Source of the DNA: Trichinella spiralis
Lineage: Eukaryota; Nematoda; Enoplea; Trichinellida; Trichinellidae
Direction: 5' to 3'
NCBI GenBank assembly: GCA_000181795.3
Contig: CM012954.1
Location: forward strand, 14,906,704-14,970,703
Length of the DNA: 64,000 nt
Positions 1 through 10,850 of this stretch are shown here, piece after piece. Made by a program: the position numbers and the translations under genes. Numbering within the stretch: the stretch's first letter is position 1; every line of letters starts with the position of its first letter. The notes below the pieces were generated by a model. It was not told the DNA's origin and did not search any database. It saw nothing but the letters and a program-made list of their open reading frames with translations.

Positions 1-307
1 AATAGCAACAGTCAACAAAACGGATGTAGGTTAATGCCGGCATTAGGGAGTATGTACTTTTGTGGGCAACTTATGGTTTCAGATCAGCATTATTCACTGG
101 TGGGAATTTTATAAACTAAATGGAAATGGGTTGATTGCAAGGAGGAAAAAAATCTGACTGTGACACGCCTGCATTTAAAATACCACAAGGAGGGCCAGTT
201 GGTCTGCATTTTGGCAACCCACTGACCTCTAGCAATAATTGCCAAACTTCTTGTATATATTTGCATCGCTTCTGCTCTTTCTCAACAGTCCAGTAGACGG
301 TCCTACC
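1..307. other. Upstream region of the collagen gene
   Basis: No coding signal of its own. A TATA-like run lies near 252-260. A pyrimidine-rich splice acceptor (CTCAACAG, ending at 288) sits 19 nt before the collagen ATG. It could be a trans-splice site or the end of a 5' UTR intron; the sequence alone does not decide between them. Confidence 0.5.
281..288 (+). promoter_or_regulatory. Splice or trans-splice acceptor before the collagen start
   Basis: The pyrimidine run CTCTTTCTCAACAG ends at 288, 19 nt before the ATG at 308. Nematode genes often carry a spliced-leader acceptor this close to the start. No outron or UTR donor was identified, so the type of splicing is open. Confidence 0.45.
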
Positions 308-1830
308 ATGCACTGCCAAGAAAGTTCCGCGAAATATGCTTCCATAGTGGCTGCCATATTCGGTGGTATGGCTATTTTGGTTTGCATCTGTGTTGCCCCT
401 CAGATATGCTTCGATGTTCAAGACATTTGGTTGGAAATTGACGAAGAGATGAAAGAATTTCGCGTATGTCATTTTTCAAATTTTTAAACATTATTTACTT
501 AAAAAGAAAAAAATTTTTTTTAAATTCACAGTCATATATAAATGATGAAATGGTTTTTCTTTTAATTTATTATTTTCCCTAAAAGTAATGTTGCATGAAG
601 AAAGCAGAATCTCAGAAAACAACATTTGAACTGAAATTAAATAATTTTATGAAAGTTATATATATATATATAGCAAGATAAAAATTATAGATTACTTCGG
701 ATCAAATTTGGAAAGAGCTGATGCATTTGAGCTTACCGAGAAGCAGAAGAAATGCTTATGCTGGTTCGATTGCACAAAGTTCAGCGCCTGGTTACGTGCC
801 TGTAGCTAATATATTAGTGCCTAGCTATGGAACTGTGATGGATTTGGAAGATTCGAACAATTGGGCAAGCACGAATTATCAGTCAACAGCGAATAAAGTT
901 GAAATACCTGAATTATCAAACGGCTTGTATCGAAAACCGGCACAAAGAGAATTTTCCAGCAATTCGAAAATTGAAGTAACTGAAGCTTATTCAATTGCAT
1001 CGAACGGCAGAGATGAATTTGAAGCAGAGAGTAGCTTAGGAGAGCATGACAAGGATACAGCTGTTGGAAATCAGAGCATTTTTACAGATTTAGCTTCAAA
1101 CGAGGGTTCAGGAGGAATAGATCAGTTGCTTCGAGAGGATGAAGAAACTTCTGCTCATTTCACTAAGCCCAGTTGCAAATGCAGTCAAACTATGGCCAGT
1201 CGGTGTCCTGCAGGTCCTCCAGGTCCACCAGGAAAGCCTGGAATACCAGGAGAAAACGGCGAACCAGGAAAGCCTGGTTTGCCAGGTAAAGATGGTCGCG
1301 TTGTTGTTAATGAACCTGAAGCTCAGCCTTGCTTAAAATGTCCCGCTGAACCGGGACCTCCAGGACCACCAGGAATTCAAGGTAACGAACGTTCTTGTTT
1401 AATTAAAGACAAATATTTTAGCAATGCTGGTTTTGTTCTAGGGCCTCAAGGTTTGTCCGGAAGTCCAGGAAATCCTGGAATGCACGGACGAAATGGATCG
1501 CCCGGAAAGCCTGGTGATATGGGACCGCCAGGTACACCAGGACCGAAGGGTAAAGTTGGTATGAAAGGACCATCTGGCATGGACAAAAGAACAATACGGG
1601 GCAAGAAAGGGCTTCCCGGAGTACCAGGAAAACCTGGTGAACCAGGTGTAAAAGGAAACCCGGGGAAAGATGGCAGCGACGGCGCACGGGGTGACCCAGG
1701 ACCACCAGGTTCAACAGGGTTGCCTGGACCAAAAGGAAAAGAAGGAAAATCTGGTCCAATGGGACAGATTGGAATTCCTGGGCCAGACGCAACTTATTGT
1801 CCGTGCCCAGCTAGACAAAATCATTCATGA
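308..1830 (+). CDS. Nematode cuticle collagen, three exons
   Basis: Structural collagen of the cuticle, secreted by the epidermis and cross-linked outside the cell. Exons are 308-463, 691-1381 and 1442-1830, giving about 411 residues. The N-terminal part has a hydrophobic membrane segment (about residues 9-35) followed by an acidic stretch with a conserved Trp, as in the cuticle collagen N-terminal domain. A PRSRR furin-type site lies just after the start of exon 2. A long Ser/Glu-rich linker leads to two Gly-X-Y blocks flanked by cysteine pairs (SCKC, CLKC) and a final CPCP motif. The second intron is exactly 60 nt and stays open in frame, but removing it restores an unbroken Gly-X-Y run (GIQ-GPQ-GLS), so I treat it as a real intron. 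There is one interruption of the triplets near GMDKRTIRG. Family is clear; the specific orthologue is not. Confidence 0.93.
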
Positions 1831-2183
1831 TCATTTCTTTATCCAGTTTATCTGAAGAGAAAGCTGAAGTAAAACCTTTCTCGAGCAAAAAAAGCTTGAT
1901 TTGTCAGCACATTTTGAAATTTAAAAATATCTTCAACATATTGTCTTCATCATTTGCAATAATCTGATCTTAAATACTTGGTATTTTATTCTTTAGAAGC
2001 AGTGAAAATCAAAATTCGTCTTTTTCAGCGAATTATACATGTATTTGTGAAATAAACATGTTCATGAAATGCATTTTCCAATCACCATTGTTTTGCAAAG
2101 AATTAAAAGGAATTTACGTGCATCAAATGAAAATTTCATGTTGGAGCAAATCCTATGAGCACATGACTTTACAAACAATTTGT
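1831..2183. other. 3' region between convergent genes
   Basis: Holds the collagen 3' UTR on the + strand and the 3' end of the small secreted-protein gene on the - strand. An AATAAA lies at 2051-2056. No other feature is seen. Confidence 0.5.
2051..2056 (+). terminator. Poly(A) signal of the collagen gene
   Basis: AATAAA lies 221 nt after the collagen stop. It is the first canonical signal downstream of the gene. Confidence 0.5.
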
Positions 2184-2624
2184 TTACTGAATATTCTTCG
2201 ATGTCCAGCAACGTCCATTTCGACACACATCGTCCTTTGGGCATTGGAGGTAACGACTACACCTGGCTGCAGTTGGATATGCGGCAACGCAGATAAAACA
2301 TTTTTTGCATACTGGCTTGCAAAGATACTGAGACGGGCAATCGGAATGCGATTTGCAATATTTCTTCGTACGTGTAGGAATCGTGCGCAACAAAAGAAAG
2401 CATTCACATTTTTGAAGCGTGAAAGCAGACTTTTGAGGTACCACTTTACGTTGTCTGCTTGCTGGAAAAATAGTTAAACCTGTATACGGATCCAAACCAA
2501 AATAACCCACAGATGGATCAATTTTATAACCTGTGAATGGGTCAATACCATAATTCACATACTCTGCTTTATTTTGACTTAAATAACAAATTGTAAAAGC
2601 AAATGCAAAAAGATAAATCATCAT
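2184..2624 (-). CDS. Small secreted cysteine-rich protein, family unknown
   Basis: Single open exon of 146 residues. The first 19 or so residues form a signal peptide (MMIYLFAFAFTICYLSQNKA). A short repeat follows in which a DPxTG-like unit recurs (IDPFTGYKIDP, then GLDPYTGLTIFP). The C-terminal half is cysteine-rich: a K-Y-C-K-S-H-S-D-C-P segment, then CKPVCKKC, then RCSRYLQCPKDDVCRNGRC. The cysteine spacing resembles small disulphide-stabilised extracellular modules (EB-like or knottin-like), but I do not recognise a named family. It is convergent with the collagen gene. An unseen intron between the repeat and the cysteine region cannot be excluded, but none is needed. Confidence 0.7.
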   Translation of the reverse strand: MMIYLFAFAFTICYLSQNKAEYVNYGIDPFTGYKIDPSVGYFGLDPYTGLTIFPASRQRKVVPQKSAFTLQKCECFLLLRTIPTRTKKYCKSHSDCPSQYLCKPVCKKCFICVAAYPTAARCSRYLQCPKDDVCRNGRCWTSKNIQ

Positions 2625-2893
2625 CGAGAAATGCTTATCATTCTAATTCAACACCAGTGATGTATTTCAATAAATAACGGAATTCAAATTAATCAGTTTC
2701 TATTTGCTGTAATTCACATATAGAATATTCAGCTGCTGATCAAACATTTCCAACCAATATCAGTGAGATAAAAATGTCAAAAAATTTAATTCAACTAGTA
2801 AAAATAACTTTAGCAGTACAAAATAAAATTATTACTTTTACACAGCTTTTGCAATATACAAATTACACAATTTCTTTTCTTTTCTCTTCTTTC

Positions 2894-2928
<35 letters not shown>

Positions 2929-4855
2929 TAACATGAGGAAATGTTCAAATCAGACACAACGTTCACTGATAATCAATTGTGCAGCATTTGCGCTAATTTT
3001 GTAATTTTTTGCATTTTGCACCTACGTTTAGAAATGAGAAGCCTATTACGATCTTTTTACTTTCATGAGAAAATATGCTGTTAATTAATATACATTTTGG
3101 GTCAGCTGCTGCATTGATTGGAAAAATTAGGAGCTCAAACGTGCAAAACAGACAATAAACAAATCATTAAATTTTACCCGTTACATGCTCAGCGAATGCA
3201 TATCAAATGCGCCAAATCATTCTATAAAATTTATCAATTTAAAAGCAACAACAAAGCCATCTATTTGAAGAAAATCACATGATATCTGTTAGTTGAGTCT
3301 CTGAAAATTTTAATAGGCAATTTAAATGGTCAAAAATAGTCGTAATTTTCAAATAATTTAATCAAATATAAGAAATGACATTTACAATGTTCTGTTACAT
3401 TCATTATATGTAGAACTATTCATTCTACCATTTCCTGTTATCCCTTTATTCACAACAATTACAAAAACATAAATAAGCACAGTAATAAAGCAAGGCTTTG
3501 TTGGAAATCCCCCTTCCCTCTTTTGGTAAAAAAGAACACTAAAATCTTATTTATTAAAACGGCATGCAAATCAAGTTGTGAATATTTGCTTGCCAAGTGT
3601 TAACCAGACACATTTTTATGCATAATTTTTAATTATAAAAACAGTCATTTAAAATATTTAATTGGAAAAGTACATTCAGAACATTATTCTTTAAAATTCA
3701 GTCATGTGTATGATTCATGTAGTGTAGTGCAGTGCCGAAAACCTTTTTACTGTCAGTCATTAATAACGCCTTTATGTAACGCACATCATGAATGATCCAA
3801 AAGCAACGGCACAAACACACCCAGAGACAGTATTTCTACTTGAATATTCTTTTTTCATACTGTCATCAACCACGCCTCTAGTTGTTATTGTTGTAGAAAA
3901 TATTGCCGTTAGTTTTCTGTGAGAAAAAGCCGCACTATTTGTTGGGCGTGATGGGAACTTAACTTTTTTTACGCTGTCCTGTTTTCATCAATTTGCTTTT
4001 AAAATATATCCTTTAATACAATTGTAGCGTATTACTTTATTGTATATTGTTGAATTTGTATTTTGTAGTGAGATATTTTATTACTGTTTTCAAAACTAGT
4101 TAATTGCTAATTTATTGTACAATTGCCGTACGTTTGTTATTAATATTGGTTTTGAAAACTGCTACAAGACTTACTTTTATTATAAATTTTTATTTCTTTT
4201 TTCTGTTAGTATGTCTTCATGTATTTTCTTTTTATGACTACGTACGTTATACTTGAACATGGCGGTTAAACAGTATGCATTTCTTTTATAATCTTCACAA
4301 TAAAGAGTATCAGTAAATTATATTTAAATTATTAATCATAAATTTGCACCATGTACGATAAAGCACTTGTCAATAAAGACGTCTGCGCTTAAAAAGTTTA
4401 GCCTAGGCGTAAACAATGATAACTGGTCTTGTGTAAACATCATTTATAACGTTTATCGAACCGTTTGAATAAACCAGTAGCAAACAGGCTTTTCTTAAAA
4501 TTAGAGTTATGATGTTTTAATAAATTTGCAAAAATTGCATAGCGTTGCATTGGTTTGACTGCCACGAGTTGGCTCCGTATTTTAAGAAAACATATTTCGT
4601 TGAATATATTGCTGCATAAAAATGCACCGCTCCAACGTTATCGTAAGTCACTCACACACAAGAACAATTGTATTTAAAAAAATTAAATTTTTATTTATAA
4701 ATTTGCAAAGGTATCAAACTTCAAAAAATTTTTACAAATATATAAATGAAATTTTAATAATAAATATTATTTTACATTTTTACATTTTACATGTTTTTAA
4801 TATTGATAAAAAATGAAAATAAATTATTATTCTTGCAAAGATAATCCAGATCCTT
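2625..4855. other. Gene-free AT-rich stretch
   Basis: Upstream region of the small secreted-protein gene and downstream region of the first LC8-like gene. It holds an (AT)14 run at 2898-2925 and a slightly GC-richer patch at about 3720-3970 with GC-box-like words (CCACGCC, GGGCGTG). No supported coding exon or RNA gene is seen. Confidence 0.5.
2898..2925. repeat. (AT)14 microsatellite
   Basis: Uninterrupted AT dinucleotide run of 28 nt. Confidence 0.9.
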
Positions 4856-5323
4856 TTACTCTTTTTCATCATTTCCGCATTTTTCTTTTGAGCGAAACAG
4901 CAAAAATGAATGGTTGTCGATTTTGAATTGTAGCATATATTCTTCGGCGTAGGATACATCAAAGCCAAACCTTGGTGCACTGATGCAGTTCCAATGAGAA
5001 TGCCCCTTGGCCCTGGTGCAAGCTTCCACTATGCGATCCACAATCTTGAATAAATTAAATTTGATTATGTGAAACAAACTTGCTGCTAACATCAACATTC
5101 AAACCTTTTCTATGGGAAGTTCTCTGTTGATCCCTTTCGCTGCAACATGCACTGCCAAGGCTACGTATTTATTGGGCATCTCCTGGCATAAGATCACAAC
5201 ATTTCGTGAATATTTTTCAGACAGACTTTTTTCAAACTTTTCCAAATGGCCAGACATCTTTGTGCTTTCTGTTGAGCATCTACTTTGTACTTTTCTCGCT
5301 CTGTCGTTCTGTGTTTGATGCAT
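4856..5323 (-). CDS. Divergent LC8-type dynein light chain (copy A)
   Basis: Two exons on the minus strand, 5323-5105 and 5044-4856, split by a 60-nt GT..AG intron in phase 0; about 135 residues. The second half aligns by eye with the LC8/DYNLL fold: HWNCISAPRFGFDVSYAEEY matches human [20 protein letters not shown], followed by a strand ending SFLLFRSK as in AILLFKSG. Canonical LC8 is 89 residues, so this copy has an N-terminal extension of about 40 and a charged C-terminal tail. LC8 proteins are homodimeric hubs that bind short linear motifs in dynein intermediate chain and other clients. Here the dimer-switch His55 is Asn and several client-groove positions differ (Tyr65 to Asp, His68 to Tyr), so clients may differ. 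An upstream TTG is in frame, but the ATG at 5323 is the natural start. Confidence 0.82.
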
Positions 5324-5509
5324 TTTAAAGTTCAAAGTGCAAAATTTTAAAGAATATTTTAAAATTTAAACAGTTAATATTCACATATTGTTTAATGTTG
5401 AAATAGAAATTATCACTGTGATATTGTAGTATTGGAATTAAAATCTTGATTGAAATTGAAAAACAGGTCGAACTTATCGATCATTTTTGTAGACGTTTTC
5501 AAATTTTAG

Positions 5510-6993
5510 ATCGATGAAAAAGTCCAGTTAAATGGAACTCGTTCTTTCAGCATTAGCTCGTTAACGCCCACTGCAGAGGAATTTGCGAAAAGTGAGAAAC
5601 TGTGCTTTAAAACTGAACTAATTGCACTGCACTACGCACATCACGTGCTGGAATGATGCAAATTTCAAATATATTATTCTTTGTTTCAGATATTACAAGT
5701 TTGTATCTGACGTTCAACATTTTGTGTACTATAGCTGTATTGTTGATCGTGGGAAATTTTTTTCTCCATGCTTACTTCATTTTTAAATACATCGCTAAGC
5801 GCAGCAGAGCTTCTAAACTGCTTTGGCTTGCTGGTCTTTATCCAGTAAGAAATATTTTTCCCATTTAATCAAATGTTCATTTTATTAAATTCAGAATTAC
5901 CCCTTATTTCTATTTTTATTAATATGTGTTTTTTTGCTGTTTTTGTATATATTAAAATTGTATATACGATTAGTTGTACAATGAAAAGAAGTAATTTTCA
6001 GATTGTAGGAACAGTGAGCGTGTTGGCAATGTGGATTCCCCGTTCTTTTTCCATCTCAGATATGATAATTATGATGTAAGTTCAGAGTGCCAAAAGTTAC
6101 ATTACCCAGAAGTGAATATGAGCAATTTGTAAAAGGTACTTTGCGAGATGCCTGTACGTTTATGTCGACTATGTAATCGACTGTTTTGGAGGCCGTGAGA
6201 AGATGAGCCAAGCGCTGGCAGGGGTAACTGTCAAAATGAACACCCCGCCTTGTTGCTGTTGTTGTTCTTGTTTGCCTGATTTACCAGCAACTGCGTAAGC
6301 AATGAGCTGTTAAAATAAAATTGTGAGAACTGTGAATGCAAATTTAGCAAAAACATTCAGTGGCTGTCGATGCTCGCGAAACAGAATGCACTGATTCGGC
6401 CGTTCACTTTCTACATTCTTGCACTGTTTTTCGTAGATGATTTCAACTCCAAAAGCATGGTCATAAGCATGTTTGCTCGTGGTTCATTGAGCTAAATATT
6501 TTTCCCCTGTCTTTTTCAGATTTCCGCCGTAGGGATTTTGACCACGGTATCATCAGTGGTAGCTTTTTACGGAATCACCGTGTTCAGCAAAGCTGCCATG
6601 CCTTCACTAAGCCACTTCAAAGTGGATAAATTGAAAATTTTTGTCCAAATGACGATCGTTTTGCACAGCATCCAAGAGCCAATTTTTGCAAATCTTGGTA
6701 GCTATGAAGTTTTCGATAGCGGTCCACTTCTACACGGACCCAGCGCATCAAACTGTAGGAATTTAATTGAATTTTTTTCTTGCTCATTTCAGTGCTTCTT
6801 CATCTGTGGATTTTTATTTTTCCAATATATTACAGATTGGCTTCATTGTTTGTTGATTGGAGAAAGTCTAATCATGAGCTTATTATCGTCACTGATATTC
6901 AGACCACAAGTGAATGCTGCATTTGACCGTTTTCCCAGAAAATATTCACAAAGCAACCCTGAAGAGCCGGCAGTGATTAATGATAAATTTTGA
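5510..6993 (+). CDS. Organic solute transporter subunit alpha (SLC51A/OSTalpha family)
   Basis: Seven-helix membrane protein of the OSTalpha/TMEM184 (Solute_trans_a) family, which carries or helps carry steroid and bile-acid-like solutes; in C. elegans a relative acts in ciliated sensory neurons. Seven coding exons fit in phase: 5510-5591, 5690-5844, 6002-6075, 6136-6294, 6348-6459, 6520-6754, 6836-6993, about 324 residues. Family hallmarks seen: a PTAEEF segment before helix 1, the WIPRS motif in helix 3, a FGGREKM segment, and the cysteine cluster PPCCCCCSCLP that is palmitoylated in relatives. A KLKIFVQMTIVLHSIQEPIF helix matches the family's late helix. The last intron (6755-6835, 81 nt) stays open in frame but fits the family better when removed. 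The donor at 6460 (GTCATA) is weak. The initiating exon is not found: the first exon shown opens after an acceptor at 5509 and has no Met. Confidence 0.87.
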
Positions 6994-7072
6994 AAATTGA
7001 AAAGTACCACATTGTCAGAAATCCTGTTTCACATTTCTGCCGTGAAGAGAAGCAGGCTATATTGAAAGTAAG

Positions 7073-7078
7073 AATAAA
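7073..7078 (+). terminator. Poly(A) signal of the OSTalpha gene
   Basis: AATAAA 80 nt past the OSTalpha stop; a second copy lies at about 7096. The gene converges on the LC8-like gene whose stop is at 7209, so the 3' UTRs may overlap. Confidence 0.5.
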
Positions 7079-7121
7079 AGCATAATTTCAAAACCAATAA
7101 ATACTCTTTATTAGATGAATT

Positions 7122-7127
7122 TTTATT
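7122..7127 (-). terminator. Poly(A) signal of the second LC8-like gene
   Basis: AATAAA on the minus strand, about 82 nt beyond the stop at 7209. Confidence 0.45.
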
Positions 7128-7208
7128 CAAGCATTATGCATTATTTGATATATGATTAAATTTTACATTAGTCTAACAACAGAACATTGTTAAGTGATAA
7201 TATGTAAT

Positions 7209-7581
7209 TCAGTATACATTTCTTTTGTGAAATACGAAAAATGTGTAATCATCTATGATAAAATGCATAAAATACATTCCAAAAAATTCTGTACCCAAGA
7301 CAACATTTTTTCCAACAATGCAACCCCAAGAAGAATCTTTCGTCGTTTTCGAAAATATGTCCACAATTAATTTCGATATCTGCAATAAAAAAGGAAATCA
7401 TACAGGTATAAATTTCAGACTGTATAAATTTTACCTCTTCCACATTAATTTTCCTTTTCAAAGCCCACAAGCCAATTTTCGCTGAAGCCATTATCACTTT
7501 TGTTGGCATGTCGCTGTCAACAACCCGAACATGCTTCGCCAGTTCCCTGTTCTCGAAGGATGTGTTCGAACGGTCTGCCAT
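7209..7581 (-). CDS. Divergent LC8-type dynein light chain (copy B)
   Basis: Two exons on the minus strand, 7581-7435 and 7379-7209, with a 55-nt phase-0 intron; about 105 residues. The exon-1 part (VRVVDSDMPTKVIMASAKIG) matches the LC8 N-terminal strand and helix (VIKNADMSEEMQQDAVECAT). The exon-2 part SSWGCIVGKNVVLGTEFFGM matches [20 protein letters not shown]. It keeps W54, C56-I57-V58-G59 and N61 but replaces nearly all of the client-groove strand (F62-H68), and the dimer-switch His55 is Gly. It is probably a specialised light chain with altered clients. It lies on the same strand as, and 267 nt downstream of, the BORCS6-like gene. A naive single-frame reading misses exon 2 because the intron shifts the frame. 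Confidence 0.82.
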
Positions 7582-7768
7582 CAACGACGCAAGGTGGACG
7601 ACTAATCAAGCTAACTGAGTTGTTACATAACGGTTTACATTGTTGTTTAAATATTTTAAAGTCGCTCAACTTATAACAAAAACGTTTAAACTTGCAACTG
7701 GACAGGCACAACGATAAAGGTACAAAAAAAATAAACAACAAGCAAGAGGCAAAACCCACAGTTTGAAG

Positions 7769-7774
7769 TTTATT
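7769..7774 (-). terminator. Poly(A) signal of the BORCS6-like gene
   Basis: AATAAA on the minus strand about 75 nt beyond the stop at 7849. The next gene on this strand starts at 7581. Confidence 0.5.
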
Positions 7775-7848
7775 GAATTACATTCGAAATACTTTTACAA
7801 AGTGGAAGAAATGTGATAAATTATGCAACTGAAGCAAAACTTAATAAG

Positions 7849-8327
7849 TCAACTCTGCGTGGTGTCACTTTCCAATGATTCCAGTAGCAATCGAATTCTT
7901 TTACTAAATCAAAAATGATATTAAAATTTCAAGAACACATTCAACATACATTTTGATTGATATTTCCTTTAAATTTTGCATCTTTGATGAAAGCGACTCC
8001 ATTGAAGCCATCAAGCGAAAAGAATTCTACAAATGGTAATGTGAAATTCAACACATCACATTTACCAACTGAACACGGCTTACGCGAACAGCAGAATCTG
8101 CGGAATCGCAAGCACTTGAAGTTGTATCTTTGAGAAGAAGCGCCAATTGCTCTGTAATTTCCGACATCTGAAATACGATGAAAAGCAAAAGTTGAACACA
8201 TCCCCAAACGGCGTTTCACCTCATCAAGACTGTTGGCAACTGAAACGTTCACATTATTAACTGAATTCATTAGACTGACTATCTCTGACTGCCAATTATA
8301 ATTGGTTGATTCTTCATTGGATGACAT
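7849..8327 (-). CDS. BORCS6/lyspersin-like subunit of the BORC complex
   Basis: Four exons on the minus strand fit in phase: 8327-8220, 8167-8084, 8026-7950 and 7903-7849, with introns of 52, 57, 57-type and 46 nt, giving 107 residues. The protein is helical with heptad-like spacing. Its C-terminal half, CDSADSAVRNSFRLMASMES then LSSKMQNLKEISIKIKRI, resembles the conserved end of BORCS6 (lyspersin; pattern CDAVD..I..MYxLMAKxEEL then PV..LAEQVKDIRRLLD). BORC sits on lysosomes and recruits Arl8 and kinesin to move them outward; in nematodes it also moves synaptic vesicle precursors. Assignment rests on remembered family pattern, not on an alignment. The alternative is another short coiled-coil subunit of BLOC-1/BORC. 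All four splice pairs are canonical GT..AG, which supports a real gene. Confidence 0.7.
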
Positions 8328-10850
8328 GATTCAACGCAAATTTTGACGGTTTGATTAAATATATCTGAAAAGTATGTACGTGAAAGATCTAATTTCAAAA
8401 TTATCTCGTTTCTTACATATAAAAAAATTCAAAAATATGAAAGAAATTTATAATAAATGCATTAATCAGTTGGACAACATATCATCTAAACTGAACATAT
8501 CTGCCTGCATACAAAAATAAATTCAAATGATAATAAAGAAGTAATTAGTATCATACAATTGCTATACACTGTTGTTGTGTTGCTACCATCGAGAATATCA
8601 GTTATGAGAACAAACGTTTATTCAAAACGACAATAATTGATAAAACTGACCAAAACGTGGACGCACCTGATACACTACAGAACAACCACCGTAGGGTAAT
8701 GTACAAATGTGATCCGATTCTACTAGCACCACTTTCGAAGCAGAACAAGTACAATTAATGCAAAAAATATATTTGACAAAATATTTGTTAATAAATTTAA
8801 AATAAAATTATTTTAGCAATGCAAACTACTGTATAGAAATACTGCACTTAATTGCATTCTTAATACTGTAACACAGTAAATTTTCAGTTAATGATGTTCT
8901 TTTACGTTATTGTTGCTTTTATGTTTATTGTAGATTTTTATTTCATTTATTCTATTATAAATATTTTTCAATAAATAAAATTCAGTTTTGAATTTTACTT
9001 TGAAATTATGAACATGATGCAGTTTTTTAAAGAATGCAGAGGTTTATAGATTTTTTTGTAAATGTGGCAAAGTTTACAAACCTGCTTTATTTATTGCTGG
9101 CTTGATAGTGAATTAAGTTTTTTGACAGATTGTGTTTAAGGTGTAAAATTTTACTTTTCTTTCAACAGAGAAAAGTGGGAAAAAGTAAAGTTTTGCATGC
9201 TCGATCTTTTGTAAAAAAATTTTGACAAAGTTTGTCATTGAAGCTGTGAAAGTTTTTGTGGTGTTTTATATTTGCATAATTCAAATGAAATTGACAATGC
9301 GAATGCAATGCTTGTTCTTGACAAAAAGCATGCGTAATGGTTTGTTGGTTCTGTAAAAATTTTTTTCATTTTAATACCAGTGAAATACCGTCACGTAATT
9401 TCACTTAATGTCAGTGGAAAACGTACAAAACGAATATTTTTATTCCTCATTAGCATAAAACAATTTTGTTTCGTTTGAATACTAAAGCGTGCTTTTTGCG
9501 TTTTAATTTCTAAACTACAATTTAAAATTTTTGCCGTTTTCTCAGCAGTCCCCGCAGTGTTCAAAAATTTCCAAAATGATACATTTGATTGTAATTGAGT
9601 GTGTGTGAAATAGCTTTTAAATAATTTTTTTAGATTAAAGCATCAAACTCAGCTGCTGTTCCAAAATAGACATTCACAGTGCATTATTTGATCAAGCGAA
9701 AAAAGTTTGCCTTCTACTTCAGTTCACAAATTTTGTCATTCTGAAATTGGAAAAGTTTGAAAATTGAAGAAATGCAGAGCACCTCATTTTAATCTGACAT
9801 CACAATTGGCACTTTATTTCGATAGTGATCGTTAAATTTCATTTTGTCGAACAGTTTCTTATGCGATTTATGGAACCGAAAATGACAGAAGAATTTGGTG
9901 GAGATGTATGCATGTTTTAGGCTTTCATAAAAGAAATATAAATTTACCTATCGTTTTTATTGGAATAATTTTCAAATAATAGTGTTTAATAATTTAAATT
10001 AATATTTGAACTTGCGTTTTACATACTGTAATTTTTAAATAATGTTACATCTTTTCTGCATATTACTCATTCTTAAAGCATAAATTATTTCAACAACTTG
10101 ATTTATTCTCTGTTTCTTTTTTATTTTCTTCTTATTCTCTGGTGAAGAATCGGAATATTATAAAACAAACCTTTTTAGTAAAATTTAAGAAAAAGTCTTT
10201 TCGAATATTGTAACATTGCTATTATGTACGTTCAGGCATGTTACGATTTATTTATTCAATATATTTTGAAATAACTGCGAAACCTTATCTAAATTTTATT
10301 TTACACTTTCCTGAAGCAAACTTAATATTTAACTTTATATTTTATTTAAAGTACTGTTTCAACCATTACGACAGCAATGTTAGTTGTGAGACACTATAAA
10401 ACTTTTTCCTCCTTTTTTTCACACAGACATTTTTTTCCATTATTAAGCAGACAACAATTAATTAAGTAACAGATGGACATCGAATTATTATTATTTTAGT
10501 ATTAATGTTGTAAAACGCGTGTGTTGCATAATGGGTTTATAGTTGTTTTCAATTTTTTAATGCTAAGTTTTTGTTTAATTTGGTTTTCGTTGATGAATAT
10601 GCGTTTATTGAAACGAATCCGCTTTGTTGTGGTTCAACATCTGCTTTACGCTTTTCAAAAAGATTGCATCGGCCGTCGAAGAGAGATGTATTGTTTTTCT
10701 TTCAGGTAATTTTAGTTTCAGTTACATTCTTCTAATTATTTCTATTATTAAAATGAGAAAAGTATAAGAATATTTTTAAAAAAAATTAATCTTTTTATTA
10801 TTTAACAATTGAATATTGTTTTTCATCTTACAAATTTAACTGAATAGTGG
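8328..10850. other. Gene-free AT-rich stretch
   Basis: Upstream of the BORCS6-like gene. It is uniformly AT-rich with many short homopolymer runs. I see no exon, RNA gene or long repeat. Confidence 0.5.

Noticed and set aside
1418-1792. 124-codon minus-strand ORF across the collagen exon
   Set aside because: Antisense shadow of Gly-Pro codons; the plus strand is clearly the coding one.
5873-6079. 68-codon ORF inside the OSTalpha gene
   Set aside because: It is the third coding exon extended leftward through its intron; only 6002-6075 is coding.
7517-7759. 80-codon minus ORF with a signal-peptide-like start
   Set aside because: It overlaps the first exon of the second LC8-like gene in another frame and lacks any further support.
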